Assembly (NCBI GenBank): GCA_019634165.1 | Contig: JAHQVT010000008.1 | Coordinates: 124,001-188,000, forward strand | DNA: 64,000 nucleotides | Reading direction: 5' to 3' | Source of the DNA: Rhodospirillales bacterium | Lineage (GTDB): Bacteria > Pseudomonadota > Alphaproteobacteria > Rhodospirillales > Thalassospiraceae | Shown: positions 56,322 to 64,000 of the stretch, piece after piece | Position numbering within the stretch: position 1 is the first letter of the stretch | Layout: every line of letters begins with the position of its first letter | Translations under genes and position numbers: made by a program | Notes under the pieces: generated by a model | The model's database searches: none | What the model saw: the letters and a program-made list of their open reading frames with translations, nothing else | What the model was told of the DNA's origin: nothing

Positions 56322-58106
56322 TCAAAATAGTGACCGCGTTTCATGCAATTCGGCCATGTGGCTATTTTCAATCTGAGACGCCATGAATGTGGCTTCGGGC
56401 AAAAGTTGCATAAAAAAGTACTGACAGCTTTTAATCTTTGTTGATTGGAAGTCGCTCTTCGCGGGTGAGCCCTCAACGACCATCATCGCGCGCAACATCA
56501 ACCATCCAGAAATGCACAACGCTGCCTGACGCAAATAGGGCGATGCCAGAACCTGCGCCATTTCGCCATTGGCAGAACAGCGTTCAAGAACAGTCGCGGT
56601 ACTAACGTCAAGTAAGGCAACTGCTTCCTGAAGCTTTTCGGATGCCGTTTGAATGGCATCAGAAGGGCTAGAGTTTTTTGCATCTTCGATGGTTTGTTTT
56701 ACATCTGCCAGCAGGCTATTGAGGCCAGCCGCCTGATCGCGCAGAACCTTGCGACCAATGAAATCAAGCGCTTGGATGCCGTTTGTGCCCTCGTAAATCG
56801 GGGCAATGCGGGCATCTCGCAAATGTTGGGCTGCACCGGTTTCTTCAATGAAGCCCATGCCGCCATGGACCTGAACGCCAAGGGATGCGTTATCAACACC
56901 AAGATCAGTTGACCAGCCCTTGACCAGCGGGATCAAAAGATCAGCACGCGTTTGCGCTGCTGCCCGGTCTGTGTCGTCGGTAAGATGATGGGTAAGGTCA
57001 AGTTGGGTCGCAGCATAAAGGGATAACGCCCGCGCGGCTTCGGTTGACACACGCATGCGCATTAACATGCGTTGCACATCACCATGCAGGATAATCGGTG
57101 CATCACCATCAATGTTGGCAGCCCGACCCTGTTTGCGGCTATGGGCATATTCAAGCGCCTGTTGGTAAGCGCGTTCGGAAATGGCGACACCTTGTTGACC
57201 AACAGCAAGGCGGGCATTGTTCATCATTGTGAACATATAGGTCAAACCTTTGCCTTCTTCGCCAACAAGATAACCAGTTGCACCGCCATCATCGCCAAAT
57301 GAAAGAACAGCCGTCGGGCTTGCGTGAATGCCAAGTTTATGTTCAAGCGAAACACAGGTGACATCATTGCGTTTGCCAATGGCCCCCGTATTATCGACCA
57401 GATATTTCGGGACAATGAATAACGAAATGCCTTTCACACCAGAAGGCGCATCTGGCGTTCTGGCCAATACAAGATGAACGATATTTTCTGTCATCTCGTG
57501 ATCACCATAGGTGATAAATATTTTCTGACCTGAAATCGCATAGCTTCCGTCATCTTGCGGGATCGCCATGCTGCGCACTTTTGAAAGGTCCGAACCGGCC
57601 TGTGGTTCGGTCAGGTTCATTGTGCCGGTCCACTCGCCGCTAATCATCCGCGAAAGATACAATTTGCGTTGAGCATCTGACCCATGCGCACAAAGTGCTT
57701 CAATCGCACCTGCGGTCAACATCGGGCAAAGGGCAAAGGCCATGTTTGACGCGTGCCACATTTCGGCAACAGCAGCCCCAAGAAGAATGGGAAGTCCCAT
57801 GCCACCTTCGGCTTCGGGCGCTGTAATGCCTTGCCAACCGCCGTCGCAAAACTGCTGATAAGCTTCCATCCAGCCGCTTGGCGTGCGCACTGTGCCATCA
57901 TCAAGAAGTTTTGCGCCTTCTTGATCGCCAATGCGGTTCAACGGTGCCAACACAGATGATGCTAGTTTGCCTGCTTCTTCAAGAATGGCATCAACCAGAT
58001 CGGGACTTGTTTCCGAGTATGTCGGAAGGTGGTTAACCGTATCGAGTCCGATCACGTCATGGATCAGAAACCGAAAATCGGCAATGGGTGGCGTAAAATC
58101 GCTCAT
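56322..58106 (-). CDS. acyl-CoA dehydrogenase, DmdC-like long form
   Basis: A 594-residue FAD enzyme. It has the long N-terminus of the DmdC group (FTPPIADFRFLIHDVIGLD), then WTGTMNLTEPQAGSDLSKVRS, KIFITYGDHEM, NARLAVGQQGVAISERAYQQALEYA and the catalytic-region IYEGTNGIQALDFIGRK. A C-terminal extension of about 100 residues follows. DmdC dehydrogenates 3-methylmercaptopropionyl-CoA in marine DMSP breakdown, but many members act on other acyl-CoAs. No dmdB or dmdD is adjacent, so the substrate stays open. Confidence 0.9.
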   Translation of the reverse strand: MSDFTPPIADFRFLIHDVIGLDTVNHLPTYSETSPDLVDAILEEAGKLASSVLAPLNRIGDQEGAKLLDDGTVRTPSGWMEAYQQFCDGGWQGITAPEAEGGMGLPILLGAAVAEMWHASNMAFALCPMLTAGAIEALCAHGSDAQRKLYLSRMISGEWTGTMNLTEPQAGSDLSKVRSMAIPQDDGSYAISGQKIFITYGDHEMTENIVHLVLARTPDAPSGVKGISLFIVPKYLVDNTGAIGKRNDVTCVSLEHKLGIHASPTAVLSFGDDGGATGYLVGEEGKGLTYMFTMMNNARLAVGQQGVAISERAYQQALEYAHSRKQGRAANIDGDAPIILHGDVQRMLMRMRVSTEAARALSLYAATQLDLTHHLTDDTDRAAAQTRADLLIPLVKGWSTDLGVDNASLGVQVHGGMGFIEETGAAQHLRDARIAPIYEGTNGIQALDFIGRKVLRDQAAGLNSLLADVKQTIEDAKNSSPSDAIQTASEKLQEAVALLDVSTATVLERCSANGEMAQVLASPYLRQAALCISGWLMLRAMMVVEGSPAKSDFQSTKIKSCQYFFMQLLPEATFMASQIENSHMAELHETRSLF

Positions 58107-58462
58107 GAAAAAAGACGTCTCCCTGAAGTGTGAGCCGCCCGCTCGGAACAGTCAGCTTTTTGCCAACTTTGTTTGTTACATCACAGCATAACGATGCATT
58201 GCATCAAGATCGAGTCTGTTTCGCGCTGTTTGGTCGAAAGGCGCATTCGACATTGGTTGTGGTCCCGTTGACAGAAGGGGACTGGCAAAATCTGGGTAAC
58301 CATCCGATATATGAGTTCACGCCCAATTGATCGGTTGTCACGCCAAGATAGATGATAAAACGAGGCGAGGGGTCGCCAACCGGAAAAAGGCAGGCTAGAC
58401 TTGGTCAATAACCAGATCGGGTTTTAAACCGAAAATTCAAGTTGAATGACAGGAGTTGTCTG
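58107..58462. other. 356-bp divergent intergenic region
   Basis: Lies between the acyl-CoA dehydrogenase and the S41 protease. Short frames on both strands lack ribosome sites and recognisable products. Only the AGGAG at 58451-58455 serving the protease start is clear. Confidence 0.5.
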
Positions 58463-59959
58463 TTGCTGCGTAAAGGATTATTGCCGATTTTGTTTGCGGT
58501 GCTGATTTCGTTCGCCGGAACACGATTGGTCGCCTGTGCCGGGCCTGCCTGGCCCAGCGATGAGGAACGCAGATTTCTGGACGCCTATCGCGACAGCGTA
58601 GCTGTGGGCGCGACGGACAATCAATTTGCCCAAGCCGATAAACTTTATGTTGAGGCCCTTCAGGTTCTTTCTGAAACCTATGTCGAGCAAATTGACCGTA
58701 CGGCGTTTGTTGAAAGCAGCATCGCCATGCTTGATGGGCTTGATATGGAAGATATGTCACCAACCAATATCGTTGGTGCGGCCCTTGATGACAGTTTGCA
58801 CGCACTTGATCCGCATAGTGCGTATATGACGAATGACATGTTCCGTCGTCTGCAGGAAAGCACAGAAGGCAGCTTTGCCGGGGTTGGTATTGTCATATCC
58901 CTTGATGACGACAAACATATCCGCATTGTTTCCCCGATCGACGATACTCCAGCAGCACGAGCCGGTTTAAGGCCTGATGACCGGATTACTCATATTGACG
59001 GTCATCAAATGAAGGGAGAGCCGATTTCCGAAGCGGTGCGCCGTATGCGCGGCCGCGTAGGTGATCCCGTGACTTTGACCATTTTGCGGGTTGAGGACAA
59101 TTTTGATGTCACGGTTAAACGTGACCGGATCGAAGTACCATCGGTAACGGCGGGGATCATTGATCAGGACATTGGATATATTCGTGTGTCACGCTTTGAT
59201 GCGACGACCCTTGATCAAACACAGGATTACTTATCAGAACTGGAAGGCCGGATTGAAAAACCACGCGGGATCATTGTCGACCTGCGCCGTAATCCGGGTG
59301 GGTTGCTTGATAGTGCGGCTGACATTGCCGACCAGTTCCTGAAAGATGGTTTGATTGTTGCGACCGAAGGGCGCGGTGAACGGAAACTGCGCAGCTACGA
59401 AGCAGACCGGTCGGATTATTTTGATCAGGTGCCGATGGCTATTTTACTTGATCGTGGTTCGGCCTCTGGTGCGGAGCTGATGGCGGCTGCGCTACGCGAA
59501 AATGGCCGCGGTGTGATTATTGGTGAACGGTCCTTTGGCAAAGGATCAATGCAGCGCATCTTGCCATTGACATCGGGCGGTGGTCTTAAGATCACCACAG
59601 GATATTACACCACACCTGAAAACCACATTGTTCAGGGCCATGGGGTTGTCCCGGATATCGAGGTCAATCGCGCGGATGACGAAGAATTCGAGCGCGAAAT
59701 TGATCTTGAACACGCATTGCCAGCTCGTCGCCGTGATCCGCGTCAATCACTGGCCACGTTGGATGCGGCAAGTTGCGAACAAGATATCGAGATTGAACGT
59801 CTTGGAAAGTCCAACCGCGAGAACCTTGAAGAAAAGGTCGAAGACGGTGATGAAGTCTATCGCGATTCTGTTTTGGAATGTGCTGTTGGTTATTTTGATA
59901 ATGGCCCGCTGGCGGTCTATCGAAATCAGGTTGAACCGCTTTTACGTGCGGGCCTTTAG
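58463..59959 (+). CDS. S41 family PDZ peptidase (CtpA-like), possible lipoprotein
   Basis: Carboxyl-terminal processing protease, 498 residues. The N-terminus LLPILFAVLISFAGTRLVAC ends in a lipobox-like LVAC, suggesting lipidation. A PDZ domain (GVGIVISLDDDKHIRIVSPI, AARAGLRPDDRITHIDG) and the S41 domain follow (DLRRNPGGLLDSAADIAD). The catalytic dyad is Ser335 in GSASGAE and Lys360 in SFGKGS, 25 residues apart as in other CTPs. The TTG at 58463 follows AGGAG with 7-bp spacing; a TTG at 58442 is in frame but without a site. Confidence 0.92.
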   Translation: MLRKGLLPILFAVLISFAGTRLVACAGPAWPSDEERRFLDAYRDSVAVGATDNQFAQADKLYVEALQVLSETYVEQIDRTAFVESSIAMLDGLDMEDMSPTNIVGAALDDSLHALDPHSAYMTNDMFRRLQESTEGSFAGVGIVISLDDDKHIRIVSPIDDTPAARAGLRPDDRITHIDGHQMKGEPISEAVRRMRGRVGDPVTLTILRVEDNFDVTVKRDRIEVPSVTAGIIDQDIGYIRVSRFDATTLDQTQDYLSELEGRIEKPRGIIVDLRRNPGGLLDSAADIADQFLKDGLIVATEGRGERKLRSYEADRSDYFDQVPMAILLDRGSASGAELMAAALRENGRGVIIGERSFGKGSMQRILPLTSGGGLKITTGYYTTPENHIVQGHGVVPDIEVNRADDEEFEREIDLEHALPARRRDPRQSLATLDAASCEQDIEIERLGKSNRENLEEKVEDGDEVYRDSVLECAVGYFDNGPLAVYRNQVEPLLRAGL

Positions 59960-59983
59960 CGACCAATTCGCTTAATCATTAAG

Positions 59984-60014
59984 AAAGCGCGGCCCGTTGA
60001 GGCCGCGCTTTTTT
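59984..60014. terminator. bidirectional terminator between S41 protease and dehydrogenase
   Basis: AAAGCGCGGCC, loop CGTTGA, GGCCGCGCTTT followed by further Ts (T6 at 60009-60014). Perfect stem between converging stops. Confidence 0.93.
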
Positions 60015-60041
60015 CGTTTTAACGTATCTTGGTCGGGAGGG

Positions 60042-60911
60042 CTAGCCACGCGATAGAAGGTCGATCAAACTGGACGTATCCCAGCGATTGCCGCCGCGAT
60101 CCTGCACTTGGGCATAGAACTGATCAACCAATGCGGTGACTGGAAGACGTGCACCATTGCGTTTGGATTCTTCAAGGCAGATGCCAAGATCCTTGCGCAT
60201 CCAGTCAACGGCAAAGCCAAAATCGAATTTGTTTTCGACCATGGTTGAACCGCGGTTCTCCATCTGCCAGCTACCAGCGGCACCTTTGGAAATCACATCA
60301 AGAACCTTAGACATATCAAGTCCGGCTTTCACACCGAAATTGACACCTTCGGAAAGACCCTGCACCAGACCTGCAATGCAGATTTGGTTGACCATTTTGG
60401 TCAATTGACCCGATCCGCTTTCGCCCATCAATTTGCAAGAGCGGGCAAAGGCATCAATGACTGGTTCTGCACGATCAAATGCGGCCTGATCGCCGCCGCA
60501 CATCACAGTCAAAACGCCGTTTTCGGCACCAGCCTGACCACCGGAAACAGGTGCATCAATAAAGGAAATACCTTTTTCCTTTGCTGCTGCGTAAAGTTCG
60601 CGTGCGACGTCGGCAGACGCGGTGGTGTTGTCAATTAAAACGGCACCTTTATCCATGCCGGCAAACATTCCGCCATCGCCAAGCATCACGTTGCGAAGGT
60701 CGTCATCATTGCCAACACATGAAAATACGAATTCGGCACCCTTGGCTGCTTCGGCCGGGGTTGGGGCAGATGCGCCGCCAAATTCGGAAACCCATTTTTC
60801 TGCCTTGGCAGTCGTACGGTTATAGACGGTTACGTCATGACCTGCTTTTTGCAGGTGACCGGCCATTGGATATCCCATGACACCCAAACCGATAAATGCA
60901 CATTTTGCCAT
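60042..60911 (-). CDS. 3-hydroxyisobutyrate dehydrogenase-like NAD(P) oxidoreductase
   Basis: A 289-residue beta-hydroxyacid dehydrogenase. The Rossmann motif FIGLGVMGYPMAGHL, the substrate loop DAPVSGGQAGAENG and the catalytic Lys in GSGQLTKMVNQ are present. The family includes 3-hydroxyisobutyrate dehydrogenase (valine breakdown), tartronate semialdehyde reductase and succinic semialdehyde reductases; the sequence alone does not decide. The acyl-CoA dehydrogenase 2 kb upstream might share a pathway, but they are not one operon. Confidence 0.88.
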   Translation of the reverse strand: MAKCAFIGLGVMGYPMAGHLQKAGHDVTVYNRTTAKAEKWVSEFGGASAPTPAEAAKGAEFVFSCVGNDDDLRNVMLGDGGMFAGMDKGAVLIDNTTASADVARELYAAAKEKGISFIDAPVSGGQAGAENGVLTVMCGGDQAAFDRAEPVIDAFARSCKLMGESGSGQLTKMVNQICIAGLVQGLSEGVNFGVKAGLDMSKVLDVISKGAAGSWQMENRGSTMVENKFDFGFAVDWMRKDLGICLEESKRNGARLPVTALVDQFYAQVQDRGGNRWDTSSLIDLLSRG

Positions 60912-61034
60912 TGTTTGCCTCCCAAATATTGATGGGCGCCAGTAAAGGTTGCAGGGACGGTATTGTCAATGAGTGCCGCTGTTACCATGACAATGTTTTC
61001 ACGATCTGGAACACCAGAAGATTATGGGTGGGGA

Positions 61035-62093
61035 TTATGGATCATCGAGTTCTTCTGCAACGCTATGGATAACCCGTCGATCAAAAACAAGGATTTCAGG
61101 GCGTTTACCGGGATAATCAAACTGTGACAGGTAATAACGCATGGCATTAACACGCGCGCGTTTCTTGTCATCGGACTTGACGATGATCCACGGGCTGTCA
61201 GTTGTTGATGTGTGAAAGAACATGTCGCGCTTTGCTTCGGTGTAGGAGTCCCACAGGTTTTGCGAAGCCAAATCAACCGGGCTCAGTTTCCATTGTTTCA
61301 ACGGGTCTGTCTGCCGTTGTTTGAAGCGACGAGCCTGTTCTGATTTGCTGACAGAAAAATAGAACTTGGTCATGCGGATATCTGATCGGATCAACATCCG
61401 TTCAAGTTCTGGAACCGATTGCAGAAACTCGCTTACATCAAACATGCTGCAAAAACCCATGACGCGTTCGACCATCGCGCGGTTGTACCATGACCGGTCA
61501 AACAGAGCGATTTCACCGCCACTTGGCAGATGTTCAATATAGCGTTGAAAATACCATTGGGTAAGTTCACGGTCGTTTGGTTTTGCAAGGGCAATGATAC
61601 GTGCGCCGCGTGGATTGAGATGTTCGGTAAACCGTTTGATCGTACCACCTTTGCCAGCCGCATCTCGTCCTTCGAAAATAACCATGGATTTCAGGTTTTC
61701 GCCCTTAATCCAGTTTTGCAGCTTCAGAAGTTCGATATGCAGCGGCGCAATCAGTTCAAGATACTGTTTGCTGCGCATCTTTTTTGCCCTTGCCTTGGGA
61801 TTAAGATCAATGTCGGCGGGCAATTCGTTCTTGCTGACATGAATGTTGATTTGATTTTGGCTAGCTGGGCGGTTTTGGCCTGAAGGGTGATCGTCAAGTC
61901 GATCCATCGTCAGATTTTCAGAATCCAGCAAAAGATGGTCTTTGGTTTCGCTATCAAGGGCTGCCATCAGTGCAGACTTATTTGCCGCAGATCGACTTTT
62001 GTCTGTGTGCCGTGTGGCGTCACGAACTGTGCTGGCACTTTCGTCCAACAATTCAGTTTCGGTTGGTTTGTTCGCCTTTTTTCCTGACGCCAT
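61035..62093 (-). CDS. ppk2: polyphosphate kinase 2
   Basis: Transfers phosphate between polyphosphate and nucleotides, usually making GTP or ATP from polyphosphate. The PPK2 core covers about residues 100-345 with Walker A FEGRDAAGKGGTIKRF, LFDRSWYNRAMVERVMGF (Walker B and lid) and KFYFSVSKSEQARRFKQR. About 95 polar residues precede the core and look poorly conserved. The ATG at 62093 gives 352 residues; an open frame continues to 62174. Confidence 0.93.
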   Translation of the reverse strand: MASGKKANKPTETELLDESASTVRDATRHTDKSRSAANKSALMAALDSETKDHLLLDSENLTMDRLDDHPSGQNRPASQNQINIHVSKNELPADIDLNPKARAKKMRSKQYLELIAPLHIELLKLQNWIKGENLKSMVIFEGRDAAGKGGTIKRFTEHLNPRGARIIALAKPNDRELTQWYFQRYIEHLPSGGEIALFDRSWYNRAMVERVMGFCSMFDVSEFLQSVPELERMLIRSDIRMTKFYFSVSKSEQARRFKQRQTDPLKQWKLSPVDLASQNLWDSYTEAKRDMFFHTSTTDSPWIIVKSDDKKRARVNAMRYYLSQFDYPGKRPEILVFDRRVIHSVAEELDDP

Positions 62094-62209
62094 GGCTGCA
62101 ATTCCAAGTGTTATGGATAGATAACAGCCGTAATCTTGCGCTATTGACGGGGCGACTGCAATGCAATGGATCAATTGGTTGTCTGGTATCCAACATCTTG
62201 ATCGAGCCT

Positions 62210-62247
62210 AAAAAGCACCCGATTGACGACAGTATGTCATCAATCGG
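62210..62247 (-). terminator. terminator downstream of the DUF1127 gene
   Basis: On the minus strand CCGATTGATGA and TCGTCAATCGG (one wobble) form a hairpin, followed by GTGC and TTTTT. It lies about 120 bp past the DUF1127 stop, so the transcript would have a long 3' end. Confidence 0.75.
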
Positions 62248-62369
62248 GAGAAAGTTCAGGTTGTGCAGGTGGCACGACGGGCAAATCCGCTGCGTTACGC
62301 TGTGATATGTGTGGGGCAGTTTCTGGCAATGGATCTGAACTGGGTTCGTTCTGGATTTAGCGGCTTGGC

Positions 62370-62639
62370 CTAGAGTATTTTAAAAGACCGGTTGTATTCT
62401 TCTTCAGCGTCAGCGCGGGTAATGCCGATATCCGACAGTTGCCGATCATTCAGAGAAAGCAACATGCGGCGTTGACGACGGATTTCCGTAAATCGGGCAA
62501 AGCGCGCTGCCAAATTGGTCACCGGATGCATGACCCGGCTGATTGCTGATTGCATAGATACGATGGTGTGTGAAAGCGACGGACCAGACATATCACCAGT
62601 GTTCTGATGGGCAGGAGCAGGGCAAGCTTGGTAAGCCAT
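62370..62639 (-). CDS. DUF1127 domain small protein
   Basis: An 89-residue protein whose last 50 residues hold the DUF1127 motif (RQRRMLLSLNDRQLSDIGITRADAEEE), an arginine-rich helix pair. Some DUF1127 proteins of Alphaproteobacteria bind RNA and affect stress and phosphate or nitrogen metabolism. GGAG stands 7 bp before the ATG at 62639; an ATG at 62651 overlaps that site and is less likely. It is divergent from the LysR gene. Confidence 0.88.
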   Translation of the reverse strand: MAYQACPAPAHQNTGDMSGPSLSHTIVSMQSAISRVMHPVTNLAARFARFTEIRRQRRMLLSLNDRQLSDIGITRADAEEEYNRSFKIL

Positions 62640-62722
62640 ATTCGTCTCCATGAGTTAATATTGCTAATGCAATGTTTGCTGTTGAAGTGATTGTGGGGTT
62701 ATTGTTGAGGCCGATCAAACGA

Positions 62723-62760
62723 GTATTTCTGACTGAATGGATTAGAAATACTAATTCATT
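62723..62760. promoter_or_regulatory. nested inverted repeats in the LysR-DUF1127 intergenic region
   Basis: GTATTTCT (62723-62730) and AGAAATAC (62744-62751) form a perfect 8-bp inverted repeat with 13-bp spacing. AATGGATTAG (62736-62745) and CTAATTCATT (62751-62760) form a second, overlapping one with one wobble. The position, 17 bp before the LysR start, fits an autoregulatory LysR operator. Confidence 0.6.
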
Positions 62761-62777
62761 GGCATTGGGAGTTTTCG

Positions 62778-63725
62778 ATGCGTCTGCCGCCACTGCAATC
62801 ACTGCGCGCGTTTGAAGCCGCCGCCCGACATTTAAGTTTCACCCGCGCTGCCGAAGAACTGTTCGTGACACAGGGTGCCATTAGTCAGCAGGTGCGACAG
62901 CTTGAAGAGTATCTGGGGTTTAAGTTATTTCATCGGTTGCCGCGCCAGATACATCTTACCGAAGAAGGCGTTCAGTTGGCCCATGCGACCAGCAAGGGGT
63001 TCTCGCGGATTGCAGATGAAATTGAACGGTTAAAGGCAGTTGAAGAAACCGGGGTTGTCACTGTTAGCGTATTGCAAAGCTTTGCCGTGAAGTGGTTGGT
63101 GCCGCGGCTTGGTAATTTCCGCGAAGCTTTCCCTGATATTGATGTGCGTATTCATGCCGATGATCGGTTGGTTGATTTGCACACTGAAAGCATTGATTTG
63201 GCTGTGCGGTTTGGCAGTGGAAAATATTCGAACCTGCATTGCGAATTGCTGATGCATGACGAATCCTTTCCAGTTTGCAGCCCGTCTTATTTGGCAACAC
63301 ACCCACCTTTACGCACACCTTCAGATATTGCCGGTCATCAGTTGCTGCATGATGCGACCGTGGTGATGGACCATCCGCATACAGCAGACTGGGAGTTATG
63401 GCTTGATGCCGTTGGGGTTGGCGGGATTGATGTTAGTCGGGGGTTGCGGTTCAATTCTGGTGATATGGTTATTCAGGCGGCATTAATCGGGCAAGGCGTT
63501 GGGATGGCCAGGACCAGTCTGGCGGCCCTAGATATCAAGGCGGGTAATCTTGTGCGGCCATTCACGCAAAGTGTTGCGTCAAATGGCGCCTATTATCTTG
63601 TCTATCCAGAAGATCATATAAAACGGCCGCGTGTACGGGCCTTTGTCGATTGGCTTAAAAACGAAGTTGCCGCGACATTGAAGGAAATCGACGAAGAAGG
63701 CGCAAGCGCCAACGCCAACCAATAA
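62778..63725 (+). CDS. LysR-type regulator, GcvA-like
   Basis: A 315-residue transcription factor. The N-terminal winged helix (RLPPLQSLRAFEAAARHLSF, AAEELFVTQGAISQQVRQLEE) matches the GcvA/AmpR branch. The C-terminal effector domain follows (VSVLQSFAVKWLVPRLGNF, DLAVRFGSGKYSNL, GQGVGMARTSLAA). GcvA controls glycine cleavage in E. coli, but the branch is broad and no gcv genes are near. The divergent DUF1127 gene is the most likely local target. Confidence 0.92.
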   Translation: MRLPPLQSLRAFEAAARHLSFTRAAEELFVTQGAISQQVRQLEEYLGFKLFHRLPRQIHLTEEGVQLAHATSKGFSRIADEIERLKAVEETGVVTVSVLQSFAVKWLVPRLGNFREAFPDIDVRIHADDRLVDLHTESIDLAVRFGSGKYSNLHCELLMHDESFPVCSPSYLATHPPLRTPSDIAGHQLLHDATVVMDHPHTADWELWLDAVGVGGIDVSRGLRFNSGDMVIQAALIGQGVGMARTSLAALDIKAGNLVRPFTQSVASNGAYYLVYPEDHIKRPRVRAFVDWLKNEVAATLKEIDEEGASANANQ

Positions 63726-63812
63726 GGTGCAACGCTTGCCTTTCTTAGCGGGCCTACGGGGGTATGCGGTGGTTGATATTGATGTTGATAGGGTGGGGTG
63801 CGTGATCGTGGG

Positions 63813-64000
63813 TTAAATTAAGCCAAGATCGCGCAACTCATCTGCCATGTCGTCGGGCAGGGTTTCTGTACCACCACCTTGGTTGTCATCTGGCGCAATT
63901 TTATCTTCGGTAAGGTAACGCCAGCCCTGAAATGCCCGGTGTGGATAGGGACGGGTTTCGATCAATTCTGGATCAAGCACGATGCGGCAATATTTCGTGC
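63813..64000 (-). CDS. C-terminal end of a DUF1489 family protein (5' part outside window)
   Basis: Reading the minus strand from base 64000 to a TAA at 63813-63815 gives about 62 residues: KYCRIVLDPELIETRPYPHR, AFQGWRYLTEDKIAPDD and an acidic end. The R-FQGWRYL block near the C-terminus is typical of DUF1489, an alphaproteobacterial family of unknown function. Residues after the block are unusually long and acidic (ETLPDDMADELRDL). The gene converges on the LysR gene. Confidence 0.65.
   Translation of the reverse strand, partial: TKYCRIVLDPELIETRPYPHRAFQGWRYLTEDKIAPDDNQGGGTETLPDDMADELRDLGLI

Overview
The window looks like chromosomal DNA of a marine alphaproteobacterium of the Rhodospirillales, most likely Thalassospira or a close relative. 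This is inferred from gene order (lptF-lptG-lptD-surA-pdxA-rsmA; rpsF-rpsR-DUF2232-rplI-dnaB-alr; cvpA-purF-SDR; yfgM-bamB-der; glmU-glmS), from alphaproteobacterial families (DUF2794, DUF1489, DUF1127, [4Fe-4S]-type PurF) and from moderate GC. No tRNA, rRNA, CRISPR array, insertion sequence or prophage was seen, so most of the window is core genome with a few accessory islands.

Layout. 1-3.9 kb: a partial HAD phosphatase, divergent from glmU-glmS (UDP-GlcNAc precursor synthesis). 3.9-7.3 kb: a chromate/redox cluster in which a degenerate superoxide dismutase-rhodanese fusion is divergent from a rhodanese-ChrB protein and the chromate transporter ChrA. 7.6-11.2 kb: a complete Mla/MCE lipid transport operon (STAS-permease, ATPase, MCE protein, lipoprotein). 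11.2-14.4 kb: an unusual island with two paralogous periplasmic binding-protein-like genes flanking a lipoprotein of unknown function. 14.8-20.3 kb: a stress block with CIRCE-controlled groES-groEL, an Old Yellow Enzyme reductase, hsp20 and a cysteine synthase-like PLP enzyme. 20.4-22.6 kb: an isolated fliN-like gene, a Sel1-repeat protein, DUF2794 and a small lipoprotein. 23-29.2 kb: yfgM-bamB-der, a membrane diguanylate cyclase and a cytochrome c.

29.4-41 kb is mostly minus-strand housekeeping: SDR, purF, cvpA, radA, a second Mla ATPase/permease pair, alr, dnaB, rplI, a DUF2232 membrane protein, rpsR and rpsF. 41.3-45.8 kb is the fatty acid cluster fabD-fabG-acpP-fabF followed by mltG. After an SDR gene come yicC-gmk. 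48.5-56.1 kb is the outer-membrane block rsmA, pdxA, surA, lptD, lptG, lptF. 56.3-64 kb holds a DmdC-like acyl-CoA dehydrogenase, an S41 PDZ protease, a 3-hydroxyisobutyrate dehydrogenase-like enzyme, PPK2, a DUF1127 protein, a GcvA-like LysR regulator and the end of a DUF1489 gene.

Envelope biogenesis dominates: amino sugar supply (GlmU/S), D-alanine (Alr), fatty acids (Fab), glycan chain release (MltG), LPS export (LptDFG), outer membrane protein assembly (SurA, BamB, YfgM) and lipid trafficking (two Mla sets). The least explained parts are the binding protein-lipoprotein-binding protein island at 11.2-14.4 kb, the SOD-like rhodanese fusion, and several uncharacterised palindromes or phased repeats in divergent promoter regions.
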